A stretch of 64,000 bases of DNA from assembly GCA_033980235.1 (NCBI GenBank), contig CM067077.1, forward strand, positions 10,144,102-10,208,101. The letters are read 5' to 3'. Each line of letters starts with the position of its first letter. Positions within the stretch are counted from its first letter, which is position 1. Of the stretch, positions 58,994 through 64,000 are shown piece by piece. Below the pieces are notes generated by a model, which saw only the letters and a program-made list of their open reading frames with translations, did not search any database and was not told the origin of the DNA. This DNA is from Diadema setosum. Lineage: Eukaryota; Echinodermata; Echinoidea; Diadematoida; Diadematidae. The translations under genes and the position numbers were made by a program.

Positions 58994-59102
58994 CTGCTCT
59001 TAGTACTGCCTGCAGATCCAGAGTGAGGTTCTTCCTTGATGGAGTTGACTATTTTGTAAGTCTTTGGTAATCCTGGTGACTCTGTGTTTACCTTCGGGGA
59101 AT
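58994..59102 (-). CDS. Cyclin L exon: linker with KEEP motif
   Basis: Minus-strand acceptor ATCTGCCATAG, donor GTAAGT; 109 bp, entering in phase 1 and leaving in phase 2. It encodes SPKVNTESPGLPKTYK, then IVNSIKEEPHSGSAGSTKS. The SIKEEP part resembles the TVKKEPE stretch of vertebrate cyclin L and looks like a sumoylation-type psi-K-x-E site (IKEE). Confidence 0.85.
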
Positions 59103-59398
59103 CTATGGCAGATAGGGGGGTAAAGGTACCATTAGCTCAAGTGTTTGTCATGTTTGGGGACCAACATTTTGTGTGTGTGTGTGTAATTCTTACATTATAC
59201 ATATAACTTTCTTTTTTAAGGAGATGGGACAATAAATTCAAAATACTGAAGTCTTTCCTTGAGCTGTTTATTGCTGTTCATATGGATTAAGACAGAATGA
59301 AGTCTTGCTGTCACTATCAAGATATCTATGACCAAATATCTTCATTTAAACACACCACTTCCTCACGCTTCATTTAATCACAACAGCCTATTGGTAAA

Positions 59399-60746
59399 AC
59401 TAGAAATGTCGCTACAGCGACTGGTTATACCCCCGCCAAACAACATTTCATAAGCTTTGGTCAAAACAACATTTGATAAGCTTTGGTCAAAAAACTGAGG
59501 AAGTAGTTAAATCCGCAAGATCTTTCCTTGATCTTCTGCCATTAATATGCCATTACCATGGCAACGTACTTTCGGGTACTGTCGAAAAATGCGTCTTGCA
59601 CATCTACAACCAAAGGCACACATCTGTACCAAGTTTCATGGAAATTGGGCAAAAACTGAGGAAGTAGTTTGCAACACAAAATTTTCCATCATTTTGGCTC
59701 ATAATATGTGAGCTGTTACCATGGCAACATACTTTTTGTCACTGTCAAGAAATGTGTCATGCTGACCTGTATCCTAAGACAAACATTCAATATGAATTCC
59801 ATGAGAATTGGAAGAACACTGATGAAGCAGTTTTGCCATGAAGCATTTTGCCCTATATTTTACCAATAACATGCCGTTACCATGGCAACGCACTTTTTGC
59901 CACTGCGGAAATATGTGTCTTGCACATTAACATATTCAGATGAACACCTGTACCTAATTTCATAAAAATTGATCAAAAACTGTGGGAGGAGTTCGCGACG
60001 CAAGATTTGTACCCATTTTTGCCCATAATATGCCGTTACCATGGCAACATACTTTTGGGTACTGTCACAAAATACGTCTTGCACATCTACAACCCAAGGC
60101 ACACATTTGTGCCAAGTTTTATGGGAATCGGTTGAAAACTGAGGAAGTAGTTCGCGACGCAAGATTTGTACCCATTTTTGCCCATAATATGCCGTTACCA
60201 TGGCAACGTACTTTTGGGTACTGTCAAAAAATACGTCTTGCACATTAACATATTCAGATGAACACCTGTACCTAATTTCATAAAAATTGATCAAAAACTG
60301 TGGGAGGAGTTCGCGACGCAAGATTTGTACCCATTTTTGCCCATAATATGCCGTTACCATGGCAACGTACTTTTGGGTACTGTCAAAAAATACGTCTTGC
60401 ACATCTACAACCCAAGGCACACATCTGTGCCAAGTTTTATGGGAATCGGTTGAAAACTGAGGAAGTAGTTCGCGACGCAAGATTTGTACCCATTTTTGCC
60501 CATAATATGCCGTTACCATGGCAACGTACTTTTGGGTACTGTCAAAAAATACGTCTTGCACATCTACAACCCAAGACACACATCTGTGCCAAGTTTTATG
60601 GGAATCGGTTGAAAACTGAGGAAGTAGTTCGCGACGCAAGATTTGCAACGGACCGACCGCCCGACCGACCGACCGCCCGACCGACCGCCCGACCGTACGC
60701 TGATTCCTATATACCCCCTTCAAACTTCGTTTGGCGGGGGTATAAT
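59399..60746 (-). mobile_element. Second pearl/Helentron-like element, 159-bp tandem core, reverse orientation
   Basis: Read on the minus strand: a hairpin (TATACCCCC ... GGGGGTATA) at about 60707-60744, a GTCG/GGTCG microsatellite (60647-60695), then a tandem core with seven units whose CCGTTACCATGGCAAC-type landmark falls at 59549, 59712, 59873, 60032, 60191, 60350 and 60509 (period 159-163 bp), then CCAGTCGCTGTAGCGACATTTCTAGT. The perfect GTCGCT-AC-AGCGAC palindrome is at 59408-59421. Same architecture and same CTAGT end as 32938-34452, but a different core. It lies within an intron of cyclin L. Confidence 0.75.
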
Positions 60747-60747
60747 T

Positions 60748-60835
60748 AACCCGTTGAGGACAGGCTGACTTTGCTACAACATGCATTTCCCATAGACACT
60801 TGCCCGAGTATACTCGGGACTCGTCCGCGGGGGTT
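60748..60835. repeat. Copy 3 of the palindromic element, best preserved
   Basis: It begins AACCCGTTGAGG right after the element at 59399-60746, contains GGCTGACTTTGCT and CCCATAGACACTTG, then the perfect palindrome CCCGAGTATACTCGGG (60803-60818), and ends GGGGGTT. Inverted ends AACCCGTTGA/TCAACGGGTT are seen when copies 2 and 3 are compared. Confidence 0.8.
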
Positions 60836-61384
60836 GAAGCATGGTAAATTCTGTCACTCACAAATTTTCTACTGTTCTTAAAGTATTTGATTGCCGCCCT
60901 CAACATATTTTTTTTTTTCTACTTTCATTTTGCACAATGACAGAGAAATTGCTAGCATGCAGGGCCTTTAATTCAAATTCCTCAAACCTTACGTATTGTT
61001 TGACAATGCATGCACTTAAAATCCTTGCTATCAGGAGGCACTGCAGTATCTAACACAGCAGCGCTGGCTAGGACACCCCTGTATTCAACCAGTATCCAAG
61101 ATCTTTGAACTTGACCTGTGACCTTATGGCATCATAATTCTGTCTTACAACAAACAAAAAATAATAATAATAGAATGACCTTGTTTTCACCAACGTAAAC
61201 AACTTAGATGACATAACACAGGCATTTCTTGCGTGTAAATATCAAGACTGAAGAGTTACATCCAAGCAGGAAACTGTCTAGCATCCTGCAGCACCTCTAA
61301 CAATGTTTTACTTATCATGAAAACTATTGAAGTCCGATTAATAAGTCTGAATGTTATAGAAATGCTTCTGAGTACACTGATACC

Positions 61385-61526
61385 AGGGGCGCATTTCATG
61401 AAGCATTTTGTCCGACAACTTTTTTGGACAAATTTGCTCTCAGCCAATCAGATGCAAGGATTTCAGTAGCTTTCAACAGTTTGTCAGACAAAATATCCGA
61501 CAAAACGCTTCATGAAATGCCCCCCA
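61385..61526. mobile_element. MITE of about 140 bp with GCATTTCATGAAGC ends
   Basis: GGGGCGCATTTCATGAAGCA on the left and TGCTTCATGAAATGCCCCCC-like sequence on the right are inverted. The similarity runs for about 26 bp, to TTTTGTC/GACAAAA. It sits about 40 bp downstream (in gene direction) of the cyclin L exon at 61567-61717, in the intron. Confidence 0.8.
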
Positions 61527-61566
61527 GAGCACAACTAGTTGCAGAGATGCGAGGACAAAAACTCAC

Positions 61567-61717
61567 TTGGTCTTGAGGTGTGGGGGGAGAAGCTACTGGG
61601 CGTTCCCGCCGTGCTGTTCACTCCAGACTCCGAGAGCTGACCCTTGGCCCTTAGCTTGGCCTCCTGGATGGCCATGCGACAGTGCTCCAACTTCCTGTCC
61701 AGGATCTCAAAGGTTTT
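61567..61717 (-). CDS. Cyclin L exon: end of cyclin fold and start of linker
   Basis: Minus-strand acceptor CCATTCATGCAG, donor GTGAGT; 151 bp, phase 0 in, phase 1 out. It encodes KTFEILDRKLEHCRMAIQEA, then KLRAKGQLSESGVNSTAG and TPSSFSPHTSRP. The AIQEAKLRAKG run matches ALQEAKLKAKG of vertebrate cyclin L, the helix that closes the second cyclin repeat. Confidence 0.92.
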
Positions 61718-61814
61718 CTGCATGAATGGAGGGAGTGGAGAGATGAATGGTCAAACAACTTCACCAATAACACCATGTCAGGACCATTACACACTGCACT
61801 GGAATGAGTTGTGT

Positions 61815-61817
61815 GAG

Positions 61818-61857
<40 letters not shown>

Positions 61858-61960
61858 AGAAAAAAAAAACCAAACAAATGTCACCGTATGTACAAGAATT
61901 TAAAAATGTAAGATATCTGGAACTACATACACACACACACACACACACATACACACACAC
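61815..61960. repeat. Two AC dinucleotide microsatellites
   Basis: (AC)n at about 61819-61856 and again at 61928-61960, separated by a non-repetitive 70 bp with a poly(A) stretch. Confidence 0.9.
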
Positions 61961-62204
61961 TAAATTGAATGCATGCCTCTGTCAAATTCTGTGATGTAAC
62001 TTCCCTTCACACAATAACATGCAAAAAACAGACAAACAAACAAACATACAAAAAACAAAAACAAACAAACATACAAACAACAAAATAATCAAACAATTAT
62101 CTAAGAAGCAGGAGAACCTCTGGCAGGTTCTTTTTCATATAAGCACTAAATCTACCATAGAGAAGCGAGCACATACATTTCCTGCTGCACGAAGTTTTGT
62201 AACA

Positions 62205-62390
62205 TCTTGCTGTAATACAATGCACTCTCATTGTAAGGAAGTCCTCGGACCGGCGGTTTCTTTCATTATAACAAAACAGTCATGTACATGAAGATGAATA
62301 GATAATTTTGGGACCAGAATTTTCACTTCATTGTAACAAGAATTTTGTTATTATCATGTTTGTTTGAACAGTAGTGCACTGTAATACATT
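62205..62390. repeat. Dispersed repeat, copy 2 (related to 27360-27560)
   Basis: Contains CATTGTAAGGAAGTCCTCGG, GTTTCTTTCATTATAAC, GATAATTTTGGGACCAG, TTCACTTCATTGTAAC and GCACTGTAAT in the same order as copy 1. Non-coding. Confidence 0.55.
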
Positions 62391-62479
62391 TTGTAGTATG
62401 TAAATTGACATTTATAGTCCACTCGTATGGATTAGAAATGCAAGCTTCTATAAATGAGAGAGACATTAGCACTTCTCAC

Positions 62480-62584
62480 CGTTTTCCTTGTATACAGCCT
62501 GAGAATGGAGAGAGAGATATCCTCTACATCATCTTGGCTGGCTCCCATCACACCATACCAAGGCGGGTTGTTTGGTAGGGGCAG
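62480..62584 (-). CDS. Cyclin L exon: second cyclin repeat, middle
   Basis: Minus-strand acceptor CCCCCTTTAG, donor GTGAGA; 105 bp, phase 0-0, 35 residues. It encodes LPLPNNPPWYGVMGASQDDV, then EDISLSILRLYTRKT. It corresponds to the LPTRPHWFLLFGTTEEEIQEI...LRLYTRKK block of vertebrate cyclin L: the spacing and the RLYTRK end are conserved, the middle is divergent. Confidence 0.92.
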
Positions 62585-63092
62585 CTAAAGGGGGAGATAG
62601 GAAAGTAAACAAAACGTTGTCATTACTGGGCAAGTCGTTAGAACTGTCCTGCAGCAACATACAGTACCATAATCGAGTCGAGGAATCTGAACTCTTTGAG
62701 ACTTTTGTCGGTGGAAAAAATCATTCAAAGAGTAACGAGTTTGGACGTGTAATTGTTCATTACACTACTACAGTTGTATGACATTCTTTGTTACATATTC
62801 TCTCAAAATATACATTTTTCGTTTGTTTTTGTTTATTTTTTTGAAATATCAAGTCTCTGGTCACACGATCACAGTCTCAACTACCTGTTTATTCAAACTT
62901 CTCACTTTTCCTTAATTTCCCCATCATCACCTAGCTTCATGTGCCATGGGTAAAATCATATTCATTTACAGGTTATCTACATCAAAGGCACAACAGTCTC
63001 AGTGATGAAAATTTTGCATGATACTGCATTGAGGATTTGTTGAATTACAATCCGTACACAAATGCACTTGTGCAGTGCATGGGAACACTTAC

Positions 63093-63192
63093 CCCAATTT
63101 GCCGGGCGGAGAGGAATATACAGGCACAGGCAACGGTTTCGGGAGGGTAGCGCACAAAAACATCTGTACGGAAGCTGTCGTTCATGTAGTTC
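63093..63192 (-). CDS. Cyclin L exon: NYMNDS block of the second cyclin repeat
   Basis: Minus-strand acceptor ATCTTTGTGCAG, donor GTAAGT; 100 bp, phase 2 in, phase 0 out. It encodes NYMNDSFRTDVFVRYPPETV, then ACACIFLSARQIG. This is highly conserved across cyclin L (vertebrate NYMNDSLRTNVFVRF...ACACIYLAAR). It is the first exon of the gene visible in the window. Confidence 0.95.
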
Positions 63193-64000
63193 CTGCACAA
63201 AGATGAAATAATCGGTAGTCTTGGATCAGTGGGATGACAAACTGGTTTTAACACAGAAACAAAATGTTCATGTTTCCTACAGCGGTTCTGGCAGATTTAG
63301 ACTACAGCAGTCATGGCTTGTAAGATTTTAATGCCTGTCTTCAAATATGAATGCAGGATGCAAGCTAACTGCATCATGGTCAAAGTTTCAATACAATGTT
63401 TAATTTTTGCTTTGAAGCACAAACGGAACAATTTCTTCATTTCTTTCGGTTGCACAAATGCAACGTTTTCTATCAAACACATCCGCGTCTTTTCTCAAAT
63501 CGGCTTGTCCATTGCTGTTCAAATGTCATAACTGCACATTGTATTTTGGACATTAGATGAATCCACCCATAAATCTGTTTCTATAATTTGGACAAGGTGA
63601 AAAGAGAAAATAGGGCTCGCGAGAGTGATTTCCTACCGAAAGAAATAAGAAGTATGCTGCTTACCAGAGGTTTTGGCAAACCATCCACATGCCTTCCAAA
63701 CACCAACATCAGGCCACCAGTTTCAGCTGCTTGTCTTTTTGAGTGCACTCCCTTCGCCACTGAAATGTCGTAACTTGTTCATTTTCTAGCTTCCTATAAA
63801 TCCCTAGTTTACTCACTCTTAATGTCTGCTTACTTTTACTTGGATTAAGCTTAAGAGGCTGACAATGGTATATGATTATGCATTCACTAGTATACACTCA
63901 TGGGAGGGAACTACCACATTAAGGTCTAACTCCCTTTACAAGCAACACTCGATCAATACAAACATTGTCAGCTGGCACAAATGGTTTAGCTGCTTGAGTT
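63193..64000 (-). other. Cyclin L intron, runs off the window
   Basis: No exon with cyclin-box similarity was found between the acceptor at 63193 and the end of the window. The preceding exon should end in phase 2. Open frames here have no conserved motif. Confidence 0.5.

Larger units (their letters stand above)
57506..63192 (-). other. Cyclin L gene, last five exons (5' part outside window)
   Basis: Read on the minus strand, the five exons join in phase to 333 residues plus stop (1,003 bp minus one base that completes a split codon). Order: second half of the cyclin fold (NYMNDSFRTDVFVRY onward), linker, RS-rich tail. This matches cyclin L1/L2 (CCNL1/CCNL2), nuclear cyclins that partner CDK11-type kinases and act with splicing factors through the RS domain. 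About 190 N-terminal residues, including the first cyclin repeat, should lie beyond 64000. L1 versus L2 cannot be told for an invertebrate. Confidence 0.9.

Noticed and set aside
59860..60906. 348-residue minus-strand ORF made of repeating LRRELLPQF / TQKYVAMVTAYYGQ units
   Set aside because: It lies in the tandem core of a mobile element whose period (159 bp) is divisible by three, so an open unit stays open in every copy. No known domain; the plus strand shows the same artefact with two shorter ORFs.

Overview
The window is a piece of animal nuclear genome: AT-rich, intron-rich, full of microsatellites and short inverted-repeat transposons, with no bacterial features. It holds parts of two genes placed tail to tail. 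Neither gene is complete: the plus-strand gene lacks its 5' end and the minus-strand gene runs off the right edge. The domain content (a secreted MEGF6-type protein and a cyclin L) fits any bilaterian. The style of the repeats (pearl/Helentron-like elements with a microsatellite plus tandem-repeat core, and many TIR MITEs) suggests a marine invertebrate. An echinoderm is my best guess, but this is an inference and not proven by the sequence.

Layout. 1-13620: 5' region or intron of the plus-strand gene with no exon I can support; it holds a MITE nested in another MITE (4625-5583) and several homopolymer or microsatellite tracts. 13621-47796 (+): 34 exons of a MEGF6-like multiple-EGF gene. Eight calcium-binding/EGF exons (13621-27813) are followed by one proline-rich linker exon (28406-28507), 24 exons that each encode one laminin-type/MEGF-type EGF repeat (29101-47220), and a short last exon ending in TAA at 47796. 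Every exon-exon junction seen is phase 1. By hand count the visible coding sequence is about 1,427 residues. There is no transmembrane segment, so the product is predicted to be secreted. 47797 to about 48910: 3' UTR with two AATAAA signals. 48910-57505: intergenic DNA rich in repeats. 57506-63192 (-): the last five exons of a cyclin L gene, covering part of the cyclin fold, a linker and a C-terminal RS domain, 333 residues to the stop; its 5' exons lie beyond 64000.

The two genes have no evident functional link. One makes an extracellular-matrix or secreted EGF protein; the other makes a nuclear cyclin tied to CDK11-type kinases and pre-mRNA splicing. The most striking non-genic content is a pair of related elements in opposite orientation (32958-34433 and 59399-60746). 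Both have a terminal hairpin, a GTCC- or GTCG-like microsatellite, a tandem core of about 150-160 bp, and a GTCGC...GCGAC hairpin just before a CTAGT end. One is flanked by a perfect 20-bp direct repeat and carries arrays of AGGTCA half-sites spaced as DR1. Other points of interest are an RGD tripeptide in the short C-terminal tail, an EGF repeat missing two cysteines next to one with an extra cysteine, and three copies of a roughly 90-bp palindromic element centred on CCCGAGTATACTCGGG.
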